Origin: Anisodus tanguticus
Taxonomy: Eukaryota; Streptophyta; Magnoliopsida; Solanales; Solanaceae
Direction: 5' to 3'
Length of the DNA: 64,000 nucleotides
Assembly: GCA_034509755.1 (NCBI GenBank)
Contig: CM067549.1
Location: forward strand, 47,021,052-47,085,051
Positions 22,794-33,963 of the stretch are shown piece by piece. Positions within the stretch are counted from its first letter, which is position 1. Each line of letters starts with the position of its first letter. The notes under the pieces are model-generated. The model was not told the DNA's origin, searched no databases, and saw only the letters and a program-made list of their open reading frames with translations. Both the position numbers and the translations under genes were made by a program.

Positions 22794-25178
22794 CACTACA
22801 ACAAATAACTTCAAAAAGGGCGATTAATTAATGTCAAAAAAGGCGATTATATAATGCCGTTGTTGTTAGGACCAAAAAGAACAACATAAAGTCGCCTTTT
22901 TTAATTTCACCAACTAGGACAAGTATAATATTTCACCGTGGTTGAAAATTTAAAGAGGGCGACACATAAAGTCGCATTTTTTAATTTCACCAACTAGGGC
23001 GAGTATAATATTTCGCCGTGGTTGAAAACCCAAAGAGACAGCTTTTTGGCGGTAAGATTGGGATGGCTTGCTTGAGGCAGATTAAAAAAAAGCAATTGAT
23101 TACTCGGAGCGATATCTTTTCACTCGCCCTCGTAGAGTCCCACAAAAAATGGCTACTTGGCCCAACGGATCATTAAAAGGGGTAAAACTCTTTCCCTTTT
23201 CATTTTCTACGATTTCAACCAAATGGGTATGAAACCCTAGCTCCGCTGTCCCTTTCTCCTCTCTTCCACATCCCATCATCATCGTTAAAATTTGCAAAGG
23301 CCCGGAGGCCATTTGCTTTTCCAGGCAAATAATGCCTCCGTCCTCTCTGTCGTATCTCAACCGAGAAAGTTGAGGTTTCCTCTCTCTTTCTTTTGCTGTG
23401 ATTTCTTAATGGTTTTTTTTTCCCATTGTCGGATTTGATTGGTTCTTCAAATTTGGATGGGATTCAAGATGAATTTCCTCCATATTTTACCAAGTTCCAC
23501 ATCGGTTTTCAAGATGAAAATACTAGGATTTGGGATTTTATATAAAGAACCCAATTTCCACTAATTTCAGAGACACATTCAAGTCTTCATTTAAGCATTA
23601 GATCTAATTTCGATTTGGATTTTGCCGGAATCGTTACCTAATTGAGATTTGGTCTTCTAGTTCTAAACTTTGCCTGTCTTTTACTGTGGCTGAGTGTTCG
23701 TGGTGTTAAGGAGCTAAAAAGGAATTCCTGACTTCAATATCGACCAAGCTGCATCCCTATTCCCTTTTTATTTTTGTTTATTCCTATCTTGTTGTGTGTT
23801 TACTGTTTAATTATGTAACTTTATTTAGTTCAATTTGCTTAATTATCAGTTATAGTTTAGTTTGTTTTAAATTAGTGGTTTGATTGATTGTGATGTTTGG
23901 GATTAGCTGTTAGCATAATGTAGTTAATCTCTAATAGATAGTTGCTGTTAGGTCATTACTAGCTTCAACAATAGGATTAACTCCTAAGTTAGTTTAGTAG
24001 TTCAGTTATGACTTTTGTTTAATCAAGTGAATGGCGTGAATATTATTGACACAATTGAATAAAATCAGTAATTTAACATTAGCTTTAGGTTTAACTTAGC
24101 CATGACTAGTTAACTTGCCTAAATCCTCTTCATAGCTAATCCAGTCCACTTAGGGAAAGTTATTTCATGAGGTAATTAGTTTATGTGTTTAATCAAGCTA
24201 GACATGAGTTGTGAATTTTAGAGCTTAAATGATTTAGCTTGTGGCAAGTACAGTAGAATATCCTCTTGAAACATGAACTTCTTTAGCCTTTACATGATCT
24301 GATTGCTCATCCAAAGCATGATTCCCTTTTCTTGGTTATTGTCTTTTTGTGTAAACCACACATGTATTGCAAGTATGAGTTTGTATTGAGTTTAATATTA
24401 AAATGTGCTACTTAGATATTCCCTTTTCATATTTGATTGTTGCATGAAACAAAGTGCAGACCTTTTTGAGATGCTTCGATCTTGGAAGTCATTGTAATGG
24501 GAAGCTTCTCCAAAATGTACCCTTTTAGAACTTTTTTTGGAGTTTCAATGGCTATCCTTTTTTTATGATAAAGCCACATATTTTGAGGTTGTCGTAAATA
24601 GAACAGATTGTGATAATTTTGTAAAAAAAAATGAATTATCAATGACATCAATGTTTTAATATCAATATTATCTTTTTTGTAAATATTTTTGTTGGTGATC
24701 CAAAAGATACGGAAAATTGACTATATATTGCATTGTATTGGAACAAGAAGGAGCGAGTGGGGTCGATCTATTTGCCCTATTTGAACCATATCAAATAAGG
24801 TGAGTTAAGTTGTCCTATTTGGTCCTTATCAAAAGAGGCGAGTGTGGTCGCTCTATTTGAACCATATCAAATAAGGCAAGTAAAGTCACCTTATTTGGTC
24901 CATCTAAAAAAAGGCGATCGCATTTGTCCTTTTTGAACTAAAAAAAGGCGATCGCAGTTGTCCTTTTTGAACCACATCAAATAAGGCGGGTGAAGTCTCC
25001 CTATTTGGTCCTTATCAAAGGCGGTGACATGAGAAATCGCCTTCCTTGATCTAAGACAACAGACATAATGCGGTGGAGTGAAGGGAGACTTAAAATCGCC
25101 CCCTTTGATCTAAGAGGGCGATTTTTCACCCAAAGAGGGCGACTTTGCTCGCCCTTTCAAAAGCTATTTGTTGTAGTG
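22794..25178. mobile_element. Non-autonomous CACTA (En/Spm-type) element, 2.4 kb
   Basis: The ends are CACTACAACAAATAACTTC at 22794 and its inverted partner ending GCTATTTGTTGTAGTG at 25178. The 3-bp target duplication AAT is at 22791-22793 and 25179-25181. Subterminal regions are packed with AAAAAGGCGA / TCGCC motifs in both orientations, as in CACTA elements that bind a TNPA-like protein. No transposase frame is present. The interior (about 23100-23800) looks like a gene leader without long coding. Confidence 0.9.
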
Positions 25179-25181
25179 AAT

Positions 25182-26713
25182 TGATAAATTATAGTATTGG
25201 ACAACAAGAATCGGCTAATTGATAAATTATAGTAGGGGACAAGATTAGTGGGAATAATTACGTGTAGCATGAATAAGTGACAACAAATCCACTAAAGTGT
25301 TGCAAAATTAGGAGTGGTGTTACGTGTTACTAAATAATATTAGGGTGGCATTGTATTAAATTGAGGGATGACATGTGTTAAGGAGGAACATTTAATGGGA
25401 TGAAACATCTGCTGGCCAAAATGCAATCTTATATCAAAACATTCAGCAAATGGCCCTTATGTTTTACGAAAGTTAGAGCCAAATTAGAGAAATTTCCTCA
25501 TTAATTTTAGGCATAGCACCCTTTGTTAGTTAAGATAGGCGATTAGATGTTAACAAAACACGGTCCCTAAGTCATATTGAATTCCATTTTTTGAGCTGGT
25601 TCATTCGTGTTTAAGGTTAAGTGCCATACGAAGTAATTGGATTGTATTATCAACGGATCGGCGAAGGTATGTTAAGCCAAATCATTTCTTTCTTTTGGCA
25701 TGTTCCATGTAACGAAACATAAGCGTAATATTGTCCATAAATGATTCTACTCTTAGTAGTTAAGAATGTTCATGTTATTCATTCCTATGTTAAAAGCATG
25801 TCTAATTATATTCTCAAATCCTTATTGAGATATATGGGGAAGATGTTAATGTTCCTAATGTTAGCTTAAGGTGCAAGGATATTATGTCACTCAGAATGTT
25901 TTATTGTTATTCATGCATTTTTATTCATGTATTACCCTGGACCATATATTGGGGATGGGAAAGGGATAAGGCATTATATACTCAACCACCTGATCAACTG
26001 GTATATGATGATGATTATGCCCACAGAGGCTAAATGGAGACGACGTTATATACGCTTATTTATATGTATACCGCATTGTGCATGACATTTAGACATATTA
26101 TGGCCCTCGGAGGCATTCACTACCGGTCGGTTGTTTCTGTCAGCTATTGTTGTTGACTGTTTCTGTCTCAGTTTATTTTTGTACCCCTGTTATGCTATTT
26201 TCATGCCTGACATACTCAGTACATCAGTCGTACTGACGTTCCTTTTGTCGGGGGACATTGTATTTCATGCCTGCATGTTCACGTAGGCAAGGCGACGATC
26301 TACATTAGTAGGTTGCTAACTCAGCGGATATTAGAGCACTTCTCTTGTTTCAGAGTGTCAGTCTAATCTCGGTACGGTTTTTTTTTTTTTGCATGTACAT
26401 ATGGGTATGGCGGGGCCTTGTCTCGACCTTATGATGTTGCGTACTCTTTTATAGGCTTGTAGACGATGTCTTGTGTATAGCAGTCAAATATGGTCTTGTC
26501 GGCCTTAGTATGTATATATGTATGAGTTGAGTTCTTCTGTTGGTAAAACTTTACATGGCTTCTTTCTAGTATATCATCTATATGTGTCAGCAGGGTAACT
26601 GGTGACGGGCCTTAGGCCCATGATTGTTTATGGGTAGATGTAAGTATATGATTAGTGGTACACGGCAGGTGAGGTTCGGGTGCCCGTCGTGGCCCTCCGG
26701 TTTGGATTGTGAC
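25182..26713 (+). repeat. Ty3/gypsy-type LTR (solo or truncated)
   Basis: The 3' part has an LTR-like layout typical of abundant Solanaceae gypsy elements and ends GTTTGGATTGTGACA at 26713. The CACTA element appears to lie inside its 5' part, so the LTR may begin near 22643. I found no primer site or polypurine tract next to it and no target duplication. It is probably a truncated or solo LTR. Strand assumes the terminal CA marks the 3' end. Confidence 0.6.
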
Positions 26714-27012
26714 AGAAGGACTTGATGCGAGCGTGAGTAAACCTTAAATAATTTCGCTCACGTCGCGTATTGGACGTTTTCCATCTTAATAACAATATGG
26801 ATATGATTCTTGATGTTGGAGACCGTAAGGGTAGGATGAAACATGTTCTTTGAGGTAGACATACTGAAAGAACAAGAGGAGAATTATGGATTTGGAAAGA
26901 AATCGGAAGGAAAAAAAGTGGCTGGTGGTTGTATCACGGAAACCGAGAGAGAGAGGGCTGCGGAATTGTGGGTTTGGAGAAGGAAAATATTTCTCCTAGA
27001 CTTCTGATACAA
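26714..27012 (-). mobile_element. 5' gag leader fragment of a minus-strand Copia element
   Basis: Its minus strand matches the gag start region of the Copia elements at 38450-38753 (plus strand GTCGCGTATTGGACGTTTTC, compare GTCGCGTATTGAACGTTTTC). A primer-site complement (ACTTCTGATACAA) lies at 27000-27012. The internal region stops abruptly at the gypsy LTR end (26713). Confidence 0.75.
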
Positions 27013-27255
27013 TAAAAGAAATAATCTCTTGATTATTTTCATTAATGAAAATGTGTATATATATATATATGATATACAAAATTAATTAAGAAAATTAAAT
27101 CTACCTTTTTCTACTATAATTCTAATACGTTTCCTTAATACAAGACTAATATTATAATTACACTTGTACAAGAGTTCTACAACTATGTTAGGTTATTTAC
27201 AAAACTCGGTTTGGTGATATACACGTTTGGTCCGTGTATATCACGGCTTCTATCA
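27013..27255 (-). repeat. 5' LTR of the truncated Copia element
   Basis: A 243-bp LTR starting TAAAAGAAATAATCTCTTG and ending TTCTATCA, related to the LTRs at 33964, 38754 and 51191. It carries a TA-rich promoter-like tract near 27055. Confidence 0.7.
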
Positions 27256-27690
27256 GGATTAGCAATTGCTTTTTCCTTCATCTCCAAGTATATTTCCCTC
27301 TCTTTCTTCTTCTTCTTCTCTTTCTCCTCCGGTGTTAATCGAATTTCATTTTTCTCCTTGGATAACTTTTTTTGTCTATGCCTCTCTTACCATATTCATG
27401 ATCATCTCCATGTATAGTTGCTTCTCCTTCTTCTTCTGCTCCGACGACTTTTCTTCTTATTAGCTCTGCCTCTTTCTTACCAAATTCACAATCATATCTT
27501 TTTGTTTTTCAGTTAGTGCCATCTCCTTTGGTGTCAAACAAATTTCATTTTGGCTCTCCTGGGATGACTCTACTTCTTGCCTCTGACTCCTTATTACCAA
27601 ATCCACAATCATCTCTTCCAAATACCATATTTCCATTTATCAAGCACACAGCCCTACTCCCTCTCCTACAAATATTAGGTTGAAACGATG
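27256..27690 (-). repeat. Degenerate coding-like tandem repeat
   Basis: Three imperfect units of about 95-115 bp each contain a variant of CTTACCAAATTCACAATCAT. On the minus strand parts read as Lys/Glu/Gln-rich helical peptide (for example TEKQKDMIVNLVRKRQ). Frames are broken. It is probably the remnant of a charged, repeated coding sequence; family not recognised. Confidence 0.35.
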
Positions 27691-27734
27691 AACAGGTGGA
27701 TTTGGTTTTTCATCGGCTTAGGAGAAAAAAGGGA

Positions 27735-28500
27735 CATATTTTTTAGCGGATTTCCCTTTAAAGGCCCTTGTCTTTAATTTTTGCCCCTCAAATTGTTGGT
27801 CTTTAATTTTTACCTTTATTTTAGGTTTTCCCCTCAAATTGTTGGTCTTTAATTTTTGCGCCTCAAATTGGTGATATTTAATTTTTACCCCTCAAATTGG
27901 TGATATTTAATTTTTTCCCTTCCTCTTAAAAAATGACCGAAAACACCTTTGAGGTTGTGAGTTCGAATCTCAGCAGAGTCAAAAAAAATCGCAAGGAAAG
28001 ATTTCATTACAAAATATGTCTATTTGGCCAAAGTTATATAGAAATTATGCCTTAAGGGCCATAGTTCTATGTAATCATGCCTCCAAAAATACCTTTGCGG
28101 TTGTGGGTTCGTATTCCAACAGAGTCAAAAAGGAAAAAAATCACAAGGCAGGATTTCATAGAAACTACGCCTGAAGGCCAAGTATCATTGAAAAATTAAG
28201 ATTATGCCTTTGTCCGGCTAGTTACATAGAAACTATGCCCCAAGGGGAATAGTATCTATATAACTTTGGCTGGACATGCATAATTTCTATGAAAATTTTG
28301 CCTTACGATTTTTTTTCTTTTTTGCCTCTGCTGGAATTCGAACCCAGAATCTATGATTTAGTAGACTCGTGAATAAAGAATACTATGGCTCACAAATTTT
28401 CATTAAATGAGAAGTAGGGCAAAAATTAAAGACCAGCGAATTGAGGGGAAAACATTAAAGACCAGCCCGTATGAAGGGCGATCCACACAATTTTTTGTTA
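27735..28500. repeat. Inverted-repeat element with TTTAATTTTTGCCCCTCAAA units
   Basis: The left side has four to five copies of GGTCTTTAATTTTTGCCCCT variants. The right side (28405-28480) has the inverted form GGGCAAAAATTAAAGACCAG. Between them are segments with tRNA-like B boxes (GTGAGTTCGAATCTCA at about 27958, GTGGGTTCG at about 28106, GAATTCGAACCC at about 28334). It looks like a composite terminal-inverted-repeat element containing tRNA-derived pieces. No target duplication was identified. Confidence 0.5.
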
Positions 28501-28813
28501 ATTAAACCAACAAAATTTTAAATTCCAAATTAATAAAAAAATTGACCCACCCACAACCATAATCTAGTTGGAGGCCACGTGTCATATTTGGTATTGTAAA
28601 ATCGACGCTAATGAAAATGGCATAAAAGAGCCATTGTGGTAACGGTGATGGCATAAACGAGCCAAACTATTGACGAGTGGAGTAAATAAGTTATTATTTT
28701 CGATAGTTCGATAACATATTTGAGTCTTTTCCGTTCTTCACACTATAATAATAACTATTACTACGTCTCAATTCTTTAGACTATCCCATGAGATTCATGA
28801 TGCTCTACGAATC

Positions 28814-28923
28814 TCTTTTTTACCCCTCTCATGAGCTCCCTCTTTTGCTCCCTTGGTGACTCGAACTCACAATCTTCGGGTTGAAAGTGAATGACGTTTA
28901 CCATCTGAGCAACCCCTCTTGTC
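28814..28923 (-). mobile_element. tRNA-derived SINE, 110 bp
   Basis: The minus strand starts with a tRNA-like head: A box GGTTGCTCAGATGGTAAAC and B box GTGAGTTCGAGTCACC. It ends in an A-rich tail (GGGTAAAAAAGA). A 15-bp target duplication, GAT(G/A)CTCTACGAATC, flanks it at 28799-28813 and 28924-28938. The tail, the duplication and the lack of tRNA folding beyond the head favour a SINE over a tRNA gene. Confidence 0.8.
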
Positions 28924-29016
28924 GATACTCTACGAATCATAATTTTCAAGCAGAACAAGATCCTGATATGTGGAACATGAAAAAGAAAGTATGCTATAAT
29001 ATTTTACAATGAGACC

Positions 29017-29171
29017 AGTGGCAGAGCCACCTTATGCGCAAAATTACAATGTTAAGCTAGGTCAATATTTTAGTTTTATATATAAATATTATATGTTGAC
29101 TCTTCTTATCTTTTATGTGTCTATTTTTTTATATTCTGACATTTCTAATAAAAATTTTGGCTCCGGCACCG
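29017..29171. mobile_element. Short MITE, 155 bp
   Basis: Terminal inverted repeats CAGTGGCAGAGCCA and CGGTGCCGGAGCCA are flanked by GAGAC at 29012-29016 and 29172-29176. The AT-rich interior has no coding. Superfamily uncertain. Confidence 0.6.
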
Positions 29172-29639
29172 GAGACAATCAGTTGAAAAAATAATAACCC
29201 CCACCCTAGTTTCTTCCTTCCTCACCCAAAAAACGTTCTTCAAAAAGAAATATTTATCTATTTTAAAAAGTGATCTCCATCGTTCTTAAATTAGACATGC
29301 TTTGACATCTTTGTTGGAGGTTTTAATGAGAACACTCCGTCAATTTCAGTGATTCTAGAAGGGATTTGATGCGCTTAATTGTCAAGTCCCAGAAGGAGAA
29401 ATTTCAACCTTAAAACAGTATAGAATATAGAATACAAAGTCAAGTACCAAAAGAACCATACTCTTCTTAAAATTAAATTAGCTACCAATTACATTTGTTT
29501 CTTTTTGTGTGTGAAAAGTGAAATAGCAATGGTGGAAGAACTTGACTATATAGTAGTCCGTGGATTGAATAAGTTATTATTATTCCAAATCCTACGCAAA
29601 AGTTATACAGTATATATGTTCCCTTCCTTTCAATTTAAA

Positions 29640-29793
29640 GGGTTCGTTTGGTAGAAGGGATAAGTTATCCCATGTAAATGAAATTGAGTGGGATATGATG
29701 GGTCCTCTATGTGGGATAACTTGTCTCACCTTTATCCTATGTAGATGGAATTGGGTGGAATACAAAGACATTATCTCACCAACCAAACATGAG
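29640..29793. mobile_element. Probable MITE, about 154 bp
   Basis: The left end GGGTTCGTTTGGTAGAAGG and the inverted right end CTCATGTTTGGTTGGTGAG are partly complementary. Two internal GGGATAA-containing half-repeats lie between them. The exact target duplication is unclear. Confidence 0.45.
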
Positions 29794-30370
29794 ACTAATA
29801 ATTCAATCTCATCTTATCCCTCTTACTAAGTAGTGTTTAAAAAGACTTTTAAATTTTGTGAACGTTATTTTGGAGTTCAGTCAACAATTCAATGCCATTT
29901 GCTCCTACTTCTGCAGGCATTTTTATCGCCACTTCGAATGCAGAAATTCGAAGGGATTATCATTATAGTCTCTAAACAAATTTCGAATCGAAGCAATTGG
30001 ACTTTCGACTCGCCTTCCACTGTACATTTCCAGACATATATATAGCAATACATTCCCCTGACATCAGTCGCACGAGTCACCATTTTTGTACATCCAGATT
30101 CCAGTGTTACCAGTAGGGCTGGAGTTACAATTTCGCTTACAAATTTGATTGAACTCAATAGTTTTAACGCAAACCTGTATTTTGTGTTGAAATCACTTTT
30201 CAATAAGCCGTCTTTCTTAGAATTTAAAATGCATAAACTCAAAATTTTATCTGCTAGTGATCTATAAAGAGAAGAGTACGTAGGATTGAACATAGTAAAT
30301 TAAGAAACTGAAAGATTTCAGTACTCATTTTTTCATTTACAACACAATATTGTCCAAATTAGGAAGATAC

Positions 30371-30376
30371 TTTATT
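30371..30376 (-). terminator. Putative poly(A) signal of the 30413-31153 gene
   Basis: AATAAA on the minus strand, about 40 bases after the stop codon. A consistent but common motif. Confidence 0.4.
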
Positions 30377-30412
30377 TATGTACAAAATTGCTTTAATTAT
30401 CAACTGGAAATG

Positions 30413-31153
30413 CTATGGCAACGCCATGCAATGTTTTCGCATGGAAAAACAACTCAATGACTTGGCCAACACGTTAACGTGGGGCTTACACCTCAACTCC
30501 ATCCATTTCCCCGTGGACCCACTCTTATTCTTCTTCTGGCTACTCTTCACCAATGCCGTCGTTCCTCGGCCGTCACTCGCTGGAAACTTAGTCATCGTCG
30601 TTGGAGCACAACGACGGCGGCCCTGTCTTTGCTTGATTTCACTTAGCTCCATTTCGGGCTTGAATTTTACAGGCCCGAACATGAACATTCTCTTTCGAGA
30701 CTTCGCTGACATGGACGTAAGTCCAGTAATATTCACACTCGCCAAATTTGGCGAGCCGTAAAATCGGGCTGACATGACCCGATTCTGTTTCACCACGCCT
30801 ATAACGGGCCGATGAAACGAATTAGAACGAAATAATGGAGATAAATTCTCATTATTCAATTGCTCTTCTTCAAATTGCCTCTCATCGATATCATTATCAT
30901 GGCTAATGATTTTTCCGCAGAAAATTATATCCGAAAATGTATTATAATTTTCAGAATCAGAAGATTCGGTGAAGAACTCGAAAAAATCTTGTGGTGAAGA
31001 GGAATTTTTGGGACTCTCATTTCCCTTATTCATTTGAAGGTCAGATAAAGAAATTGTTTCCAAATTTTCTAAATCATCTTCTTCTTCTTCCACTCTTCGT
31101 TTTTGAGTTTTATTATTGTGTTTGAAAAGCTTGATTTCTTTTTTCTCCATCAT
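30413..31153 (-). CDS. Uncharacterised plant protein resembling membrane-associated kinase regulators (single exon, 246 aa)
   Basis: An intact frame from ATG at 31153 to TAG at 30413-30415. The first of two adjacent ATG codons was chosen. The N-terminus is basic, then acidic (RRVEEEEDDLENLE, residues 19-32). A Ser-rich segment with FFEFFTESSDSE (58-68) follows, then a short conserved-looking motif DIIFCGKIIS (75-84). The most conserved-looking region is FRSNSFHR (108-115) plus a basic block, SAKSRKRMFMFGPVKFKPEM (149-168), followed by ELSEIKQRQGRR. There are no signal peptide or membrane segments. The layout recalls the plant-specific, mostly disordered MAKR-like/unknown-function proteins whose basic motifs mediate membrane or kinase contact. 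That assignment is from memory and untested. Repeats flank the gene on both sides; it is the only intact single-exon gene here. Confidence 0.75.
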   Translation of the reverse strand: MMEKKEIKLFKHNNKTQKRRVEEEEDDLENLETISLSDLQMNKGNESPKNSSSPQDFFEFFTESSDSENYNTFSDIIFCGKIISHDNDIDERQFEEEQLNNENLSPLFRSNSFHRPVIGVVKQNRVMSARFYGSPNLASVNITGLTSMSAKSRKRMFMFGPVKFKPEMELSEIKQRQGRRRCAPTTMTKFPASDGRGTTALVKSSQKKNKSGSTGKWMELRCKPHVNVLAKSLSCFSMRKHCMALP

Positions 31154-31232
31154 ATAATATAATCAAAGTGTAGCTTTCAAATGAAATAAAAGATAGTAAT
31201 ATGCTGTGGAGAAGTGAATGTTACTGCAAAAG

Positions 31233-31240
31233 TATATATA
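31233..31240 (-). promoter_or_regulatory. Putative TATA box of the 30413-31153 gene
   Basis: TATATATA, read on the minus strand as GTATATATAC, 80 bases upstream of the ATG. The spacing suits a short 5' leader. Confidence 0.5.
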
Positions 31241-31335
31241 CAGTCACATAAATTGATGTCTGTTCACTTTCCTTATATTGTTTATTTTTTATTTTTTTAT
31301 GTTTGCGTTGTTAATGTAAACTTAGGTGGAACAGC

Positions 31336-31372
31336 TTCTAGATATCTAGAAATTCTAGAAGAGAAGAAGAAA
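31336..31372 (-). promoter_or_regulatory. Possible heat-shock-element-like cluster
   Basis: About 200 bases upstream of the ATG there is a perfect nTTCnnGAAn core (ATTCTAGAAG, 31352-31361). Imperfect TTC/GAA modules lie beside it (CTTCTAGATATCTAGAAA, then GAGAAGAAGA). Functional heat-shock elements usually need three well-spaced modules; here the spacing is only partly right. Confidence 0.3.
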
Positions 31373-31644
31373 TTAAGGGGTATGCCAATATAGTAGGAAT
31401 TGTTTACAATAATAGTAATATAATAAAGAGATTATTATGCATAATTAATAATGTAGGAATTATTATACAGTGAAAGAACATAAACAATATTCTGTGGGGC
31501 ACTTGTAGTAAAAGCATATTTTTATATATATAATTATAATGTTCAGATCAGCTGGCACATATTTTAACTAATTCACGTGGTATTTGTTATTCTCACCATA
31601 AATACCAAGTAACTAAATTCGTCAAGACTTTAATAGATTAATTA

Positions 31645-31841
31645 CAGTGGCGGATGTAGCATGATAGATGGGGTTCAATTGAACCCCTAACTTTCGACGT
31701 GAAGCATAAATTTATGTGTAAGAAATTATTAAAATTGCAATATATAATAAACTTGAACTCATAACTTTCAAAATACGACGAGTTCAAATTAAGAATCTTA
31801 AAAGATTGACTCATAGAGTTTAAATCGGGGATTCGTCTCTG
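31645..31841. mobile_element. hAT-like MITE, 197 bp
   Basis: The ends are CAGTGGCGGAT and, inverted, CAGAGACGAAT. The 8-bp target duplication ATTAATTA is at 31637-31644 and 31842-31849. The interior contains GGGTTCAATTGAACCCC, a short palindrome. No coding. Confidence 0.7.
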
Positions 31842-31849
31842 ATTAATTA

Positions 31850-33963
31850 CCAAGTGTTTTTCTCCTTTGGAATTTTAATTTAAAATCTCATAATTTTTAA
31901 CACACTTCATTGACCACTAGACCAAATATTTGAGTGCTGCTTTAAACTTTTGTCTTGCTAGTAACATATGTTTATATAGTTTTCCATTCTATCCCGCATA
32001 AAATAATACATAAATTTTACATAATTTATTATACAGAAATTACTTTTTCTTATATTGCCAACCAAATATTGTACAAGTTAAATAAGAATTATCCAAAATT
32101 AAAGATGTGTATAATGTATTAAAATGTCTTTTGAATTTCGTGGTTATAAATTTGTCATATTGACTGTTTGAATTGTCAACTTACTAAATATAAAAAGAGA
32201 CATTTTTTTTGGACCGATTAAAAAGGAAAGTAAGACACTTAAATTTGGACGAAAGAAAGTAGTTATTTTAGCGTGATTTTATGTTTAAAACTATTTTTTC
32301 AAGACCTCTTATGAGGGTGGAAACTAGAAAATGAGATAGGGTTACTAGAAGAAGACTATGAGTGGAATTTACGAAAGAGGTCAAAAGAGCGATGTGAAGA
32401 AGCAGCAAAGGTAGGAATTGTGGAAAAGGATGATGAATTATTAAGACGTGCCAATATTTTTGTTATCTAGAAGATATGGAATTAATTTCTAACGTCTAGA
32501 AGACTGTTCCTACAACAAGCTAAAGTCGTTGATGTCCATACAATATTCACTAATAAAGAAAATAAAAATTAACACAAATTATATAGCTAGAATCCTGAAT
32601 TCATAAACTTTAAATTCTAGTTCTATCTTTGGCAATAGATTATCAAAAACTAGTGTTAACCACAAATAATTTAGCGATAAAATTCGTAGTTAGTTTCAAA
32701 TTTTTTTAGTGGGTGATGAATCAATTTTAACATCTTTAATCAATTAATGCACTACTAAAAGAATAAAAATTAGTGTTGGACAAATTCAATAGCTAAATAT
32801 CAAAATATGTCATTGAATAACAGTAATTTAAAAACTGTAGTACTAGATAAGAGTTATGTAGCGATAGATTAGCGACGAACTAGCTTTAGAGTACGTGCTT
32901 TGCACGTGTGCATCGCGTCAATTAATATAAAACGATAAGAAGAACAATGTGTTTAAAAATATTTGTTGATGTTACACTAAATGTAATATTTGTTTAAATA
33001 ATAAAAATAAATGTCATTATATTGACACAATGATTAAATTCAATATCTTTTGAACATGTGATGACTAATTTATTTGAATTAGTTACCTAGTGTATTTGTA
33101 ATTATAGATATTTTAATTATATAAGATACAAATGTGTTAGGTGGAATATATTAAAAGCCCCTTAAACTTAGTTAATTTGATTTAGACACTCGAACTACAA
33201 TATGTTCCAATTGAACACATGATAAAATAAATGTTCCTATTAGACTCTTTCGGTAGGAATGTTGAAGGGACATAAGGCTCAGCTAAGGTAAGGAAAGACC
33301 CTGACCATCTAGGTCACCAATCATTAATTTTATTTTATTTTTGCTTATTCTCAAGCGTTTATTAAATAGTTAAGTTAACTACATAAATAAGTCACCTCCT
33401 TTGGAACAAGCCTAAGGTGTACGCCTTATCGTAGTTCAAGTGTTTAAATAAAATTTCCTACAAATTTAAATAGTTTTGACGTAGCTCATCAATATATTAC
33501 TATATTATTGTATCTCATCTAACATATCTTTATAAATGCATCTCTAGTCGTTCCTTCAAAGAGTCCATATATTTGCTAATGATCTACAGCTTGAAGAAAT
33601 TCTTGATACTTCTAGACAACTGACCTCCTACTCTTGAAAAAGAAGCTAGTGAATTTTGTAAACTAAAGTTTGGGGGAAAAGAATACTTTGCTTTGATTAT
33701 GTTGGCCAGACATTAAAGGCCATATATGTTATATACAGGATGCCCAATAGCTGTAGAGACCAGCACAACTTCTACAAACTCTAACCATATTTAATATTAA
33801 ATAGTTTCATGGAGAGAATATGTAACGTTTGTTTGTATAATTATGACTTTTTAATTGATTGAATTCATTTGAATAGGTTACTCAACTTGACAAATTAATT
33901 AATTCTATAAATAACAAGTTTTGGTTTTTAAAGGGGTAGGTTTTCTTGGTTTTCGCTTCTTTT
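31850..33963. other. Gene-free AT-rich intergenic region
   Basis: No gene is seen. It has the palindromic CGTGCTTTGCACGTG at about 32894, a possible CACTA-type end (CACTACTAAAAGAA, 32749) without a partner, and the inverted repeat at 33160-33470. Confidence 0.4.
33160..33470. repeat. Foldback inverted repeat, about 300 bp
   Basis: The arm TTTAGACACTCGAACTAC (about 33181) pairs with GTAGTTCAAGTGTTTAAA (about 33431). Extended weaker pairing lies on both outer sides. Probably a MITE; the ends are not exact. Confidence 0.5.

Noticed and set aside
28814..28923. tRNA gene on the minus strand
   Set aside because: Only the tRNA-like head is present; the A-rich tail and 15-bp target duplication indicate a SINE.
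29889..30293. Minus-strand open frame of 134 codons next to the host gene
   Set aside because: Low-complexity AT-rich composition, no recognisable motif and no supporting promoter; probably chance.
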